DNA from: Myxococcus xanthus
Lineage (GTDB): Bacteria > Myxococcota > Myxococcia > Myxococcales > Myxococcaceae
Length of the DNA: 64,000 nucleotides
Assembly: GCF_006402735.1 (NCBI RefSeq)
Contig: NZ_CP017174.1
Span: forward strand, 7,420,001-7,484,000
Direction of reading: 5' to 3'
Part shown: positions 8,904 through 16,797 of the stretch, in pieces
Position numbering within the stretch: the first letter of the stretch is position 1
Layout of the letters: each line of letters begins with the position of its first letter
Notes under the pieces: model-generated
The model's input: only the letters and a program-made list of their open reading frames with translations
What the model was told of the DNA's origin: nothing
Database searches by the model: none
Made by a program: the position numbers and the translations under genes

Positions 8904-9464
8904 CTACTTGGAGGGCTTCGCCGGAATCCACTTCACGTCTTCCACGCTCGCCCGGTGGTTGACCACGCGCGCCAGGACGAAGAGCAGGTCGGAGAGCCTG
9001 TTGAGATAGACGACCACCGCCTGCGGAATCTTCCCTTCGCGCAACAGCGGCACCGTGCGGCGCTCGGCGCGGCGGCAGACGGTACGCGCCAGGTGCAGTG
9101 CGCTCGCGGCCCGCGTGCCTCCAGGCAGGATGAAGTGGGTCATCTGCGGCAGCTCCGCCTCGAAGCCGTCGATGGCGCGCTCCATGTCCTCGGCCCACTC
9201 AGGCTTCAGCTCGGGAATGTGCGCCGACGCCTTGGTGCCCTCGGGCGTGGCCAGCACCGCGCCCACCGTGAAGAGCTGGTCCTGGAGCCGGTGGAGCAGC
9301 GCGTCCACATCCGTGGGCCCCTCGAAGCTCCGTACGAGGCCGAGGGTCGCGTTCAGCTCGTCCACTTCCCCATACGCGTCCACACGCACGTCGTCCTTCG
9401 AGACGCGTCCGCCACCGAACAGACCGGTCTCTCCCGCATCACCCGTCTTCGTATAGAGTTTCAT
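8904..9464 (-). CDS. pduO: ATP:cob(I)alamin adenosyltransferase, PduO type
   Basis: Transfers the adenosyl group of ATP to cob(I)alamin to make adenosylcobalamin. The protein is 186 aa. It begins MKLYTKTGDAGETGLFGG, the PduO/MMAB ATP-binding signature, followed by VDAYGEVDELNA. Later it has the helical segment ending in TVCRRAERR that lines the active site. It is first gene of a three-gene operon with queG. No Shine-Dalgarno is seen; TAGAAG at 9472-9477 is 7 nt upstream of the ATG, suggesting a leaderless transcript. Confidence 0.95.
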   Translation of the reverse strand: MKLYTKTGDAGETGLFGGGRVSKDDVRVDAYGEVDELNATLGLVRSFEGPTDVDALLHRLQDQLFTVGAVLATPEGTKASAHIPELKPEWAEDMERAIDGFEAELPQMTHFILPGGTRAASALHLARTVCRRAERRTVPLLREGKIPQAVVVYLNRLSDLLFVLARVVNHRASVEDVKWIPAKPSK

Positions 9465-9594
9465 GCCCCGGCTTCTAACGGTGCGTGACGACTGGCGTCC
9501 ATGAGAAGCCGCACCACGACGTACAGCCCTGTACGGAGTTCACCGCTGGCACGAGCCCCTTGTATCCAGGCGGGGCGCGATCGTACATGGCCCC

Positions 9595-10389
9595 ATGCAG
9601 CCCTATCTGTCCCTGCTCGACCACGTCCTGCACCACGGGGTGAAGAAGGGCGACCGGACCGGCACGGGGACGCTCAGCGTCTTCGGACCCCAGCTCCGGT
9701 TCGACCTCACGCAAGGCTTCCCGCTCCTCACCACGAAGAAGGTGCACACGAAGTCCATCCTCCATGAGCTGCTGTGGATGCTCGCGGGGGACACCAACGT
9801 GCGCACGCTCCAGGCCCAGGGCGTCACCATCTGGGACGAATGGGCCAACGCCGACGGCAGCCTCGGCCCCGTGTACGGGCACCAGTGGCGCTCGTGGACG
9901 GCGCCCGATGGTGGGCACATCGACCAGATGGAGGCGCTGGTGGAGGGGCTGAAGAAGAACCCCGACTCGCGCCGCCACATCATCAGCGCGTGGAACGTGG
10001 CGGACCTGCCGTCCATGAAGCTGCCGCCCTGCCACGTCCTCTTCCAGTTCTACGTGGCCAACGGGCGGCTGTCCTGCCAGCTCTATCAGCGCAGCGCGGA
10101 CCTCTTCCTGGGGCTGCCCTTCAACATCGCCTCGTACTCATTGCTGACGATGATGGTGGCGCAGGTGACGGGGCTGCAGGCGCACGAGTTCATCCACACC
10201 GTGGGTGACGCGCACCTGTACCTGAACCACGTCGAGCAGGCGAAGACGCAACTGTCGCGCGAGCCGCGCGCCCTGCCTCGCATGCGCATCAACCCCGATG
10301 TGACGGACCTCTTCGCCTTCAAGTACGAGGACTTCACGCTCGAAGGCTACGACCCGCACCCCGCCATCAAGGCGCCCGTGGCCGTATGA
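9595..10389 (+). CDS. thyA: Thymidylate synthase ThyA
   Basis: Methylates dUMP to dTMP using methylenetetrahydrofolate. The protein is 264 aa, the same length as the E. coli enzyme. The catalytic Cys is C146 in [10 protein letters not shown]. The [11 protein letters not shown] segment (21-31), [11 protein letters not shown] (phosphate-binding Arg), and [19 protein letters not shown] are all present. The stop overlaps the start of folA by 4 nt (ATGA), so the two are translationally coupled and act together in the folate cycle. TACATG lies 5 nt before the start. Confidence 0.98.
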   Translation: MQPYLSLLDHVLHHGVKKGDRTGTGTLSVFGPQLRFDLTQGFPLLTTKKVHTKSILHELLWMLAGDTNVRTLQAQGVTIWDEWANADGSLGPVYGHQWRSWTAPDGGHIDQMEALVEGLKKNPDSRRHIISAWNVADLPSMKLPPCHVLFQFYVANGRLSCQLYQRSADLFLGLPFNIASYSLLTMMVAQVTGLQAHEFIHTVGDAHLYLNHVEQAKTQLSREPRALPRMRINPDVTDLFAFKYEDFTLEGYDPHPAIKAPVAV

Positions 10390-10865
10390 AGCTGTCCGCC
10401 ATCGTCGCCATGGCGGCGAACCGTGTCATCGGCGCCGGCAACCAGCTCCCGTGGCGGCTGCCCGCGGACCTCGCGCACTTCAAGCGCATCACCATGGGCC
10501 ACACCCTGGTGATGGGGCGCAAGACGTACGAGTCCATCGGCCGCCCACTGCCAGGCCGCACCTTCATCGTCGTCACCCGTCAGCGCGACTTCGCGCCCCC
10601 GGGCGTCCAGGTGGCGCACTCCGTGGACGAAGCGCTCTCCGTGGCGGAAGCCAGCGGCGACCCGGAGGTCTTCATCGCCGGAGGCGCGGACCTCTACGCC
10701 CAGACGATGGACCGCGTGCGGCGCCTCTACCTCACGCGCATCGCCCGGGACTTCCCTGGCGACACCTGGTTTCCTGACGTGGACCTGTCGGGTTGGACGC
10801 GCGTCGAAGAGGAAGCACATCCCGACGCCGAGCCACCCCACACCTTCCTCACCTACGAGCGCTGA
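10386..10865 (+). CDS. folA: Dihydrofolate reductase FolA
   Basis: Reduces dihydrofolate, regenerating the cofactor consumed by ThyA. The protein is 159 aa, the usual length. It shows the Met20-loop region [11 protein letters not shown] with the catalytic Asp at 28, [16 protein letters not shown] for NADPH binding, and the second Gly-rich segment FIAGGADLY. It overlaps thyA by 4 nt, and the pair forms a classical thyA-folA operon. Confidence 0.97.
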   Translation: MKLSAIVAMAANRVIGAGNQLPWRLPADLAHFKRITMGHTLVMGRKTYESIGRPLPGRTFIVVTRQRDFAPPGVQVAHSVDEALSVAEASGDPEVFIAGGADLYAQTMDRVRRLYLTRIARDFPGDTWFPDVDLSGWTRVEEEAHPDAEPPHTFLTYER

Positions 10866-10986
10866 CGCACCCCTCCGCCCGGCGGCGTCTACATGCATGC
10901 CCGGGCGAGGGCGCGCGCCCACATTCCCTCCTTCAAACGTTAAGCGCACAATCCAGACCTCACCCGTCAGTCCCAAGGAGCTCCGG

Positions 10987-11223
10987 ATGCACAAGACGTG
11001 GATGCGAGGACTTGGATTGGTTGCGGCGGCGGTGATGCTGGCCTGTGGTGGCCCCGTGGAGGAGGCCCCCGTGGACGAAACGGGCAGCGCCGAGCAGGAG
11101 CTGCGCCGGTGTGACCTGCAGGGGCGCTGTGCCGCCAACGAGGTCTGCGTGGGCGGCCCCGATGGCACCTGCTACCCGTGCAACCGCTACCCGCAGTACT
11201 GCGAAATCATCATCGAGCAGTAG
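10987..11223 (+). CDS. Small Cys-rich lipoprotein, 78 aa
   Basis: A signal peptide ends in the lipobox VMLAC (Cys 20). The mature part is about 58 residues: an acidic linker (PVEEAPVDETGSAEQEL) and then six Cys in a compact region (CDLQGRC, NEVC, CYPC, YC) that could form three disulfides. This layout, a lipoprotein linker plus a mini Cys module, is common among myxobacterial surface lipoproteins (general knowledge). AAGGAG lies 6 nt upstream of the ATG. No function is assigned. A strong hairpin follows the stop. Confidence 0.75.
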   Translation: MHKTWMRGLGLVAAAVMLACGGPVEEAPVDETGSAEQELRRCDLQGRCAANEVCVGGPDGTCYPCNRYPQYCEIIIEQ

Positions 11224-11239
11224 CGCGAAGGTGAAGCAC

Positions 11240-11273
11240 GAGGCGCCCGGCCATCCATCCGGCCGGGGGCCTC
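11240..11273 (+). terminator. GC-rich hairpin after the Cys-rich lipoprotein gene
   Basis: Inverted repeat GAGGCGCCCGGCC / GGCCGGGGGCCTC (one mismatch/slip) with an 8-nt loop, 16 nt after the stop. There is no T-run, as is usual in this GC-rich sequence, so the mode of termination is uncertain. Confidence 0.55.
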
Positions 11274-11320
11274 CCATCCCGCCACGTGGCACGTCCTGAC
11301 GCCATGCACACTTCCACGGG

Positions 11321-11680
11321 ATGCAGACCACCCTCCTCTCTCGTCCCATTGAAGTGCCGTGGCGAACCGCGGCCCTCTCCAGCGCCGCCGTGCTCACGGC
11401 GTCCAACGTGGCCGCGCTCGTGGCCAGCCTCCGGCTTGCTCCCTTGCTGCGCCACCGGCTGAGGCCGCGGCCTCGTGCCCTGCCCGCACTGGCCGTGGGA
11501 GCCACCGCGCTGGGAGCGCTCGCCATCGGCGCGCTCAGCATCGGCACCCTGGCCATCCGAGCGCTGACTATTGGCAAGCTGCGGGGTGACGACTGGCAGG
11601 TGGACTCACTCCGCGTGGGCTCGCTCCAGGTCGTGGAGACGATTGGACCCGCGGGCCTGTCTGGCGTGGGCGCGACCTGA
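11321..11680 (+). CDS. Hypothetical protein with five-residue IGALx repeats
   Basis: 119-aa protein with a hydrophobic N-terminal half. At residues 57-88 it has a run of five-residue units (LGALA, IGALS, IGTLA, IRALT, IGKL) and then LRVGSLQV with the same spacing. The pattern recalls pentapeptide-type beta-helices or the LAIG-repeat membrane-associated proteins seen in other bacteria; no function is known. No Shine-Dalgarno is visible and the codon use is normal. It lies between the lipoprotein terminator and the FTR1 fusion. Confidence 0.55.
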   Translation: MQTTLLSRPIEVPWRTAALSSAAVLTASNVAALVASLRLAPLLRHRLRPRPRALPALAVGATALGALAIGALSIGTLAIRALTIGKLRGDDWQVDSLRVGSLQVVETIGPAGLSGVGAT

Positions 11681-11718
11681 TGCCGGCTGATTTTGAAGTT
11701 GCCTCGCAAGATTGAAAG

Positions 11719-11747
11719 GCCACCACCCCGCTGGTAGAGGGGGTGGC
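11719..11747 (+). promoter_or_regulatory. Inverted repeat abutting the start codon of the FTR1 fusion gene
   Basis: GCCACC-A-CCC and GGGGGTGGC form a stem (one bulged A) ending directly at the ATG at 11748. The right arm contains a TAGAGG -10-like hexamer partner region (11735-11740) and the only Shine-Dalgarno-like sequence (GGGGG). It could be a repressor operator over the -10 or a hairpin hiding the ribosome site; both are inference. Confidence 0.4.
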
Positions 11748-13607
11748 ATGACTCGCGCCGCCTCGCTGCTGCTGTTCCTCCTGCTTGCCCTGCCTGTTGC
11801 ATCCCGCGCGGACGACGGCGCCTCCGAGGAACGCACGTGGCACCGGCTCATCGGCATCCTCCAGTACCTGGAAGCGGACTATCCGCTCGCCATCGAGTCG
11901 CAGTCCGCGTTCGAGCTGGCGGAGCAGAAGAGCTTCGCGGCGGAGGCGGTGGACGCGGCGCGCGGCCTGGGCCCCGCGGCAGCGGCCTTCCTGCCGCGCG
12001 TACAGGACATCCAGGCCCGCGTGGACAAGGGTGAGGACCCTGACGGCGTCAGCCGCGACTGCGGTGAGCTGGTGGAGAACCTCGTCACGGCCGGAGGGCT
12101 GGCCCGCAGCCCACGCCGCCCGCCGGACCTGGCGCTGGGCCAGTCGCTGTTCGCCACCAACTGCGCCGCGTGCCATGGCGCCGACGGCAGCGCGAACGTG
12201 GCCATCGCCGCCAACATGGAGCCGGCGCCCGCCAACTTCCAGGACGCGGAGCTGATGGAAGGCCTCACGCCGTACAAGGCCTTCAACACCACCAGCTTCG
12301 GTGTGCCGGGCACCGCGATGCCGGCCTACCCCACCCTGTCCGAGGAGGAGCGCTGGTCGCTGGCCTTCTACGTCTTCACCATGCGCCTGCCCGAGTGCGA
12401 GGGCACGCCGCCACGCGTCTCCCTGGAGCGGCTCGCCAACGCCACCGACGCGGACCTGGTGAAGGAGTTCGGCCAGGAGAACCTCGCCTGTCTGCGCCGG
12501 AAGATGCTGGACGCGGACGAGGAGCGCTCGCTGCTCGCCGCCCGGGAGAACGTGCAGCAGGCCATGCGCCTGGGCGCCGCGGGTGACATCGCGGGCGCGA
12601 AGGCGGCCCTGCTGGACGGCTACCTCAACGGCGTGGAGCCGGTGGAGCCCAAGCTCAGCGCGCGCGACTCGGCGCTGACGCTGAAAATCGAGCAGGGCTT
12701 CCTCAAGGCCCGCATGGCGGCGGAGCGCGGCAGCCCGCACCTCCAGGACGAAGGCCGTGAGCTGCTGGCGCTGCTAGACCAGGCGCGGCGTGACTCGGGC
12801 ACCACCGCGAGCCTGCTGTCCACGATGTGGCTGACGCTGCTCATCCTGCTGCGCGAGGGCTTCGAGGCGACCATCATCGTCGCGGCGCTGCTGGCCGCGC
12901 TGCGGAAGATGAAGGCCACCGAGCACGCCCGCGTGGTGCACTTCGGATGGATTTCCGCGCTGATTGTCGGCGCGCTGTCCTACGTGCTCGGCCGCCACCT
13001 GCTGGCCGGTGCCCAGCGCGAGTGGATGGAAGGCATCGCCGCGCTCGTGGCGGTGGCCATGCTGCTGTACGCGGCGATGTGGCTCAACGCCCGCTCCAAC
13101 ATCAGCCAGTTCATGGGCGAGCTGCGCGAGAAGATGCAGGGCGCGCTGGGCCGCGGCAGCATGCTGGGCCTGTTCCTCATCGCCTTCACCGCCGTGCTGC
13201 GCGAGAGCTTCGAGACGGCCATCTTCCTCCAGGGGCTCGCGCTGGACTCGCCGGAGGGCGTGGCCTGGGGCGCGCTCGCGGGCGCGGTGGCCATGGCGGT
13301 GATGGTCCTCTTCATCAACCGGCTGGGTTACCGCCTGCCGATGAAGACGCTCTTCAACGCATCCACCGTCATCCTGGTCCTCACCGCGGTGATGCTGCTG
13401 GGCAAGGGCCTGCACTCGCTGCAGGAAGTCGGTGCGCTGCCGCTCGAGCCCCTGCCCTTCCCCTTCATCACCGTGGACATGCTGGGCATCTATCCGGACG
13501 CGCTCTCGCTCGTTCCCCAGCTCCTGCTGGGCGGCATTCCGCTGGCCCTTGTCCTGCTCCGCCGAAAGGGCCGTGCCCAGCCTGTTTCCGAGGCCTCCGC
13601 GGGTTAG
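11748..13607 (+). CDS. Cytochrome c-FTR1 iron permease fusion
   Basis: Predicted high-affinity iron transporter, 619 aa. A signal peptide (1 to about 21) precedes a periplasmic helical region. A cytochrome c domain follows, with the heme site C139-A-A-C142-H143 and a distal Met in GTAMPAYP (about 189-194). From about residue 355 to 605 comes the seven-helix FTR1/EfeU permease with both iron-binding motifs, REGFE (369-373) and RESFE (485-489). The fusion couples an oxidoreductase to the channel, which may replace the multicopper ferroxidase or EfeO partner. No other efe/ftr gene is adjacent. The start at 11748 gives a clean signal peptide; 12 residues upstream are open but lack one. Confidence 0.93.
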   Translation: MTRAASLLLFLLLALPVASRADDGASEERTWHRLIGILQYLEADYPLAIESQSAFELAEQKSFAAEAVDAARGLGPAAAAFLPRVQDIQARVDKGEDPDGVSRDCGELVENLVTAGGLARSPRRPPDLALGQSLFATNCAACHGADGSANVAIAANMEPAPANFQDAELMEGLTPYKAFNTTSFGVPGTAMPAYPTLSEEERWSLAFYVFTMRLPECEGTPPRVSLERLANATDADLVKEFGQENLACLRRKMLDADEERSLLAARENVQQAMRLGAAGDIAGAKAALLDGYLNGVEPVEPKLSARDSALTLKIEQGFLKARMAAERGSPHLQDEGRELLALLDQARRDSGTTASLLSTMWLTLLILLREGFEATIIVAALLAALRKMKATEHARVVHFGWISALIVGALSYVLGRHLLAGAQREWMEGIAALVAVAMLLYAAMWLNARSNISQFMGELREKMQGALGRGSMLGLFLIAFTAVLRESFETAIFLQGLALDSPEGVAWGALAGAVAMAVMVLFINRLGYRLPMKTLFNASTVILVLTAVMLLGKGLHSLQEVGALPLEPLPFPFITVDMLGIYPDALSLVPQLLLGGIPLALVLLRRKGRAQPVSEASAG

Positions 13608-13631
13608 GGCGACGCGCGCCCGTCGTTGCGG

Positions 13632-13637
13632 TAGCGT
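13632..13637 (+). promoter_or_regulatory. -10-like hexamer TAGCGT
   Basis: TAGCGT ends 7 nt before the GTG at 13645. There is no Shine-Dalgarno in between. The same spacing recurs in this window, and here it supports the GTG start. Confidence 0.4.
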
Positions 13638-13644
13638 GTCCCAG

Positions 13645-14409
13645 GTGAAGGTTTCGCGAGCGCACTCCATCGGGTTGGCCATGCTGGTCCTCTCCTCGGG
13701 CCAGAACGCCGCCTGGGCGCAGGAGCCCCCCGCGAGCGAGCCCGCCCGGGCGCCCGCCTCCGAGCTGACGCCGCCGCCCCTGGTTCCAGCCCCCGGCGGC
13801 TGGGACGCGCCGACGCGCCGCGACGAAGACGCCGGGGACGACTCCCGCCCGAGTCAGGAGACGGAAGGCACGACCTCCGTCAACGAACAGGCCCTTCCCA
13901 GCAAGGCCCACGCCCGCCCCGCGGACCCCGTGCCAAGGGTGGCGGTGGAGTTCCTGGCCGGCGCCGGTGGCGGCATCATCGCGGGCTCCGTGGGAATGCT
14001 CACCGGCTTCATCGTGGGTGCGTCCACGGTGGGCTGCGACGAGTGCGGCATCGTCGCGGGCGTCGGTGGCATCACCGGCGTGGTGGTGGGAATCCCCGCT
14101 GGGACGTGGATGGGCGGCAAGCTCATGGGCGGCCAGGGCACCTTCCTCGCCACCGCGGGGGGCAGCCTCGTGGGCTGGGGTGGCGCGCTGATCGGCTCCG
14201 CGCTACTGGGCATCGGAGACAACGAACCCGGCGGAGCGGTGTTCCTGCTGCTGCTTCCCGTGGTGGGCGCCGTCGCGGGCTATGAGCTGTCGTCGCCGGG
14301 AGAAGAGCGCCCCGCGCTCACCCGCAAGGCCCCGAGCACGTTCCAGGTGGTCCCCGTCGCCGGGATGGGCGAACGCGGGCCGCGCCTGGGCCTCGCCGGA
14401 AGCTTCTGA
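13645..14409 (+). CDS. Exported Gly-rich protein, first of two tandem paralogues
   Basis: 254-aa protein of unknown function. The GTG start gives a complete signal peptide ending AAWAQ (about residue 27); the first ATG (13681) would cut into it. A Pro-rich linker follows (about 30-105). From about 110 to 230 comes a domain with several Gly-rich hydrophobic helices (AGAGGGIIAGSVGMLTG, GTWMGGKLMGG, GGSLVGWGGALIG) and a conserved CDEC pair. The C-terminus ends LGLAGSF. The next gene has the same organisation and ends LGLAGRF, so they are a duplicated pair. The Gly-zipper helices suggest an outer-membrane or membrane-associated location. Confidence 0.72.
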   Translation: MKVSRAHSIGLAMLVLSSGQNAAWAQEPPASEPARAPASELTPPPLVPAPGGWDAPTRRDEDAGDDSRPSQETEGTTSVNEQALPSKAHARPADPVPRVAVEFLAGAGGGIIAGSVGMLTGFIVGASTVGCDECGIVAGVGGITGVVVGIPAGTWMGGKLMGGQGTFLATAGGSLVGWGGALIGSALLGIGDNEPGGAVFLLLLPVVGAVAGYELSSPGEERPALTRKAPSTFQVVPVAGMGERGPRLGLAGSF

Positions 14410-14590
14410 GGCAAAGCCCCCCGGGCTGTTGCGATGACCGGTTGAAAGCGCCGCCCAAAACCCCCGACATTTCCAAACAGCGCACCACGGGACTCGCGCC
14501 CGACCCGCGCCGTCCGTTCAGCGCGAAACCCATCACGGAGGCGATGGCATCCGAGCCCGCGCCGTGCTCTCACTACGAGCATCAGCCCCC

Positions 14591-15271
14591 ATGCTCTCCC
14601 ATCCGAATTGCCCCATCCTGCTGACGCTCCTGCTGCCCGCCCTCGCGCTCGCCCAGCCAACGGATGACGCACCGCGGATGCCAGAGCCCGTGACGCCCGC
14701 GCGGCAACGGCCCGTGGTGGATCGGCCATCACCGGCCTCCAGGCCACCGGTCTCTCCCCAGTTGCATCCGTCCCAGGATGCGCCGTTTCCGCTGGGCGCG
14801 CGCCTCGTGGGCGAAACGGTGGGCGGCGCGCTGATTGGCGCCTCCAGCCTCGCGGTGACCTTCCTCGGAGGTGTCCTCGTGTCGGACCGGGTGTCCTGCG
14901 GCTACAGCGAGTGCCGCTCCGGGAGGAACCTCAGCCTCATCAGCGCTTCGATTGGGATGGGGCTCGGCGCGGCGTCAGGCGTGTACCTGGGAGGCTCGCT
15001 GATGGATGCACGCGGCGGATTCCTGCCCACGCTGCTGGGCGGACTGGTGGGAACAGCCGCGCCATTGACCGTCGTGGCGCTGTCGGACGAAGCGTCCTGG
15101 GCGGTCCTCACCGCCACCTTCGCCGTACCCGTGGCGACGTCCATCCTCGCATTCGAGCTGTCCCATGGCGCCTACGAGCGGCGACGCCAGCAGGAGCGCC
15201 CCGTGGAAATGGTGCCCACGGTGAGCCTGGCCCCGGGAGGAGGGGCGCTCGGACTCGCCGGCCGCTTCTAG
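14591..15271 (+). CDS. Exported Gly-rich protein, second tandem paralogue
   Basis: 226 aa; signal peptide to about residue 22 (LALAQ), Pro-rich linker, then Gly-rich hydrophobic segments (GETVGGALIGASSLAV, GMGLGAASGVYLGGSLM, LLGGLVGTAAPL) and a short Cys pair (CGYSEC), ending LGLAGRF. The layout matches the upstream gene segment by segment, while the linkers differ. TACGAG at 14574-14579 lies 11 nt before the ATG. Its stop codon overlaps the stop of the convergent Nudix-MBL gene (shared CTAG). Function unknown. Confidence 0.7.
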   Translation: MLSHPNCPILLTLLLPALALAQPTDDAPRMPEPVTPARQRPVVDRPSPASRPPVSPQLHPSQDAPFPLGARLVGETVGGALIGASSLAVTFLGGVLVSDRVSCGYSECRSGRNLSLISASIGMGLGAASGVYLGGSLMDARGGFLPTLLGGLVGTAAPLTVVALSDEASWAVLTATFAVPVATSILAFELSHGAYERRRQQERPVEMVPTVSLAPGGGALGLAGRF

Positions 15272-16797
15272 GCGCGGAAGTACTGGAGCGACTCCTCACG
15301 CACGAGGCCCTCCTCCACCAGCTTCTCCAGGGTGGCCAGCGCGCTGCGCTCCGCGATGGGGTGCATCAGCGGCGGCGTGTCCGCGTAGGCCAGGGACACC
15401 ACCTGCGCCAGCGTGGCGCCGTTGGGTGGCACGGACTGGAGGATGAGCGCCTCCCGCGCCGCCCGGTGGTCCAGGTACTCCTGGAGCTTCGCGGGCCCGT
15501 CCGGAATCGGCGAGCCGTGCGCCGGGTACAGCGTGCTCACGGGCCAGTCCCGCAGCCGCGCGAGCTGCGACAGGTAGTCCCGCATGTGCCCTTCCGGCGG
15601 GTCGATGACGATGGTCCCCACGCCGGCCACCATGTCTCCCACCACCGCCGAGCGGCTGCGCTCGTCCACGAGGCACACGTGCCCCTGCGCATGCCCCGGC
15701 GTGTGCAACACGCGCCAGCGCTGCGGAACCGCACCCGCCAGCTCCAGCACGTCGCCATCCTCGAGCAACCGCTCCACGGGGAAGTCCAGCCGGTCCGCCG
15801 TGCGCGCATGGCACCACAGCGGGATGCCCAGGCGCTCCTTCACCGCGCGCGCGCCGCCCACGTGGTCACCGTGATGGTGGGTGAGCACCACCGCCACTGG
15901 CCGCAGCCCCTCCGCCTTCAGGCCGGACACCAGCGACAGCAGCTTCGCGTACTGCTTCACGTCCGCGGCGCCCGGGTCCACGATGAGCAGCTCGCCGTTG
16001 CCCAGCACATACGCGTTGGTATGCGCGGCCGGCGGCAGCGTGGGCGTCTCCAGCGCCACCACGCGCACGCCCTGCTGGAATTCGATGCGCTGCGAGACGT
16101 AACCCGGACAGAACGGAGGCGTCGCCAGGCGCGCCAGGACGTCGGACGCATCCGTGAAGGCGCCCAGCACCTGGAAGGCATGCACCGCGGGCGGGTGCAG
16201 CAGCGCCGTGCCATCTCCCCACCGCGCCAGGGCATCAGCGGGCTTCACCCAGGCGCCCTCCGCGAGCTCGCCGGGCCACCACTCCGCGCGCGCGTGGGCG
16301 GGCATCTCCACCAGGTAGAAGCGCGTATCGAAGCGCACGGGCAACGCCGGCGGCGTCACCCACCGGCCCGCGGCCCGGAAGTCATCCGCGTTCAGCGACA
16401 ACCCCTCCGCCTTCAACAAAGCGCCCCACCCCAGCGTCCCGTCCAGGAGCGCCTTGCGCAGCGACTCCACCTTCACGGCGGACAGCGCCTCGGCGCCGCT
16501 GGCCACCAGCACACCCGTCTCCTCGAAGAGCTCGCGCGCCGCGGCCGAGCGCAGCGCCGCCTCCTCCCCGCTGGCGCCCGCCACCGGAACGTCCGCGTCC
16601 GCCGCGTCCAGCTTGCCTCCGGGAAAGGCATAGAAGCCGCCCGCGAAGCGAAGCGCCTTGCCGCGCTTCACCCAGAAGACCTCCACGCCCTCCCCCGCGC
16701 GCCGGTACAGCAGCGCCACGGAAGAAGGGCGGGCCTCCACCGGACTGTGGGTCAGCAGGTCCAGGCCCAGGCCCAGACTGGGAAGACGCTCGCTCAT
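15268..16797 (-). CDS. Nudix hydrolase-metallo-beta-lactamase fold fusion
   Basis: 509-aa two-domain enzyme. Residues 20-195 form a NUDT19-like Nudix domain, with FPGGKLDAAD (58-67) and REL-FEETG (88-95). From about 235 to 425 there is a metallo-beta-lactamase domain with the zinc motif HHHGDH (307-312), His 369 in HTPGH and Asp 388 in VGDMV. A C-terminal winged-helix-like region (about 440-505) resembles the LACTB2/RNase-type subgroup. This suggests hydrolysis of a nucleotide-CoA-like diphosphate plus a thioester or RNA substrate; which one is not known. Its start overlaps the stop of the HD gene by 4 nt. Confidence 0.88.
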   Translation of the reverse strand: MSERLPSLGLGLDLLTHSPVEARPSSVALLYRRAGEGVEVFWVKRGKALRFAGGFYAFPGGKLDAADADVPVAGASGEEAALRSAAARELFEETGVLVASGAEALSAVKVESLRKALLDGTLGWGALLKAEGLSLNADDFRAAGRWVTPPALPVRFDTRFYLVEMPAHARAEWWPGELAEGAWVKPADALARWGDGTALLHPPAVHAFQVLGAFTDASDVLARLATPPFCPGYVSQRIEFQQGVRVVALETPTLPPAAHTNAYVLGNGELLIVDPGAADVKQYAKLLSLVSGLKAEGLRPVAVVLTHHHGDHVGGARAVKERLGIPLWCHARTADRLDFPVERLLEDGDVLELAGAVPQRWRVLHTPGHAQGHVCLVDERSRSAVVGDMVAGVGTIVIDPPEGHMRDYLSQLARLRDWPVSTLYPAHGSPIPDGPAKLQEYLDHRAAREALILQSVPPNGATLAQVVSLAYADTPPLMHPIAERSALATLEKLVEEGLVREESLQYFRA

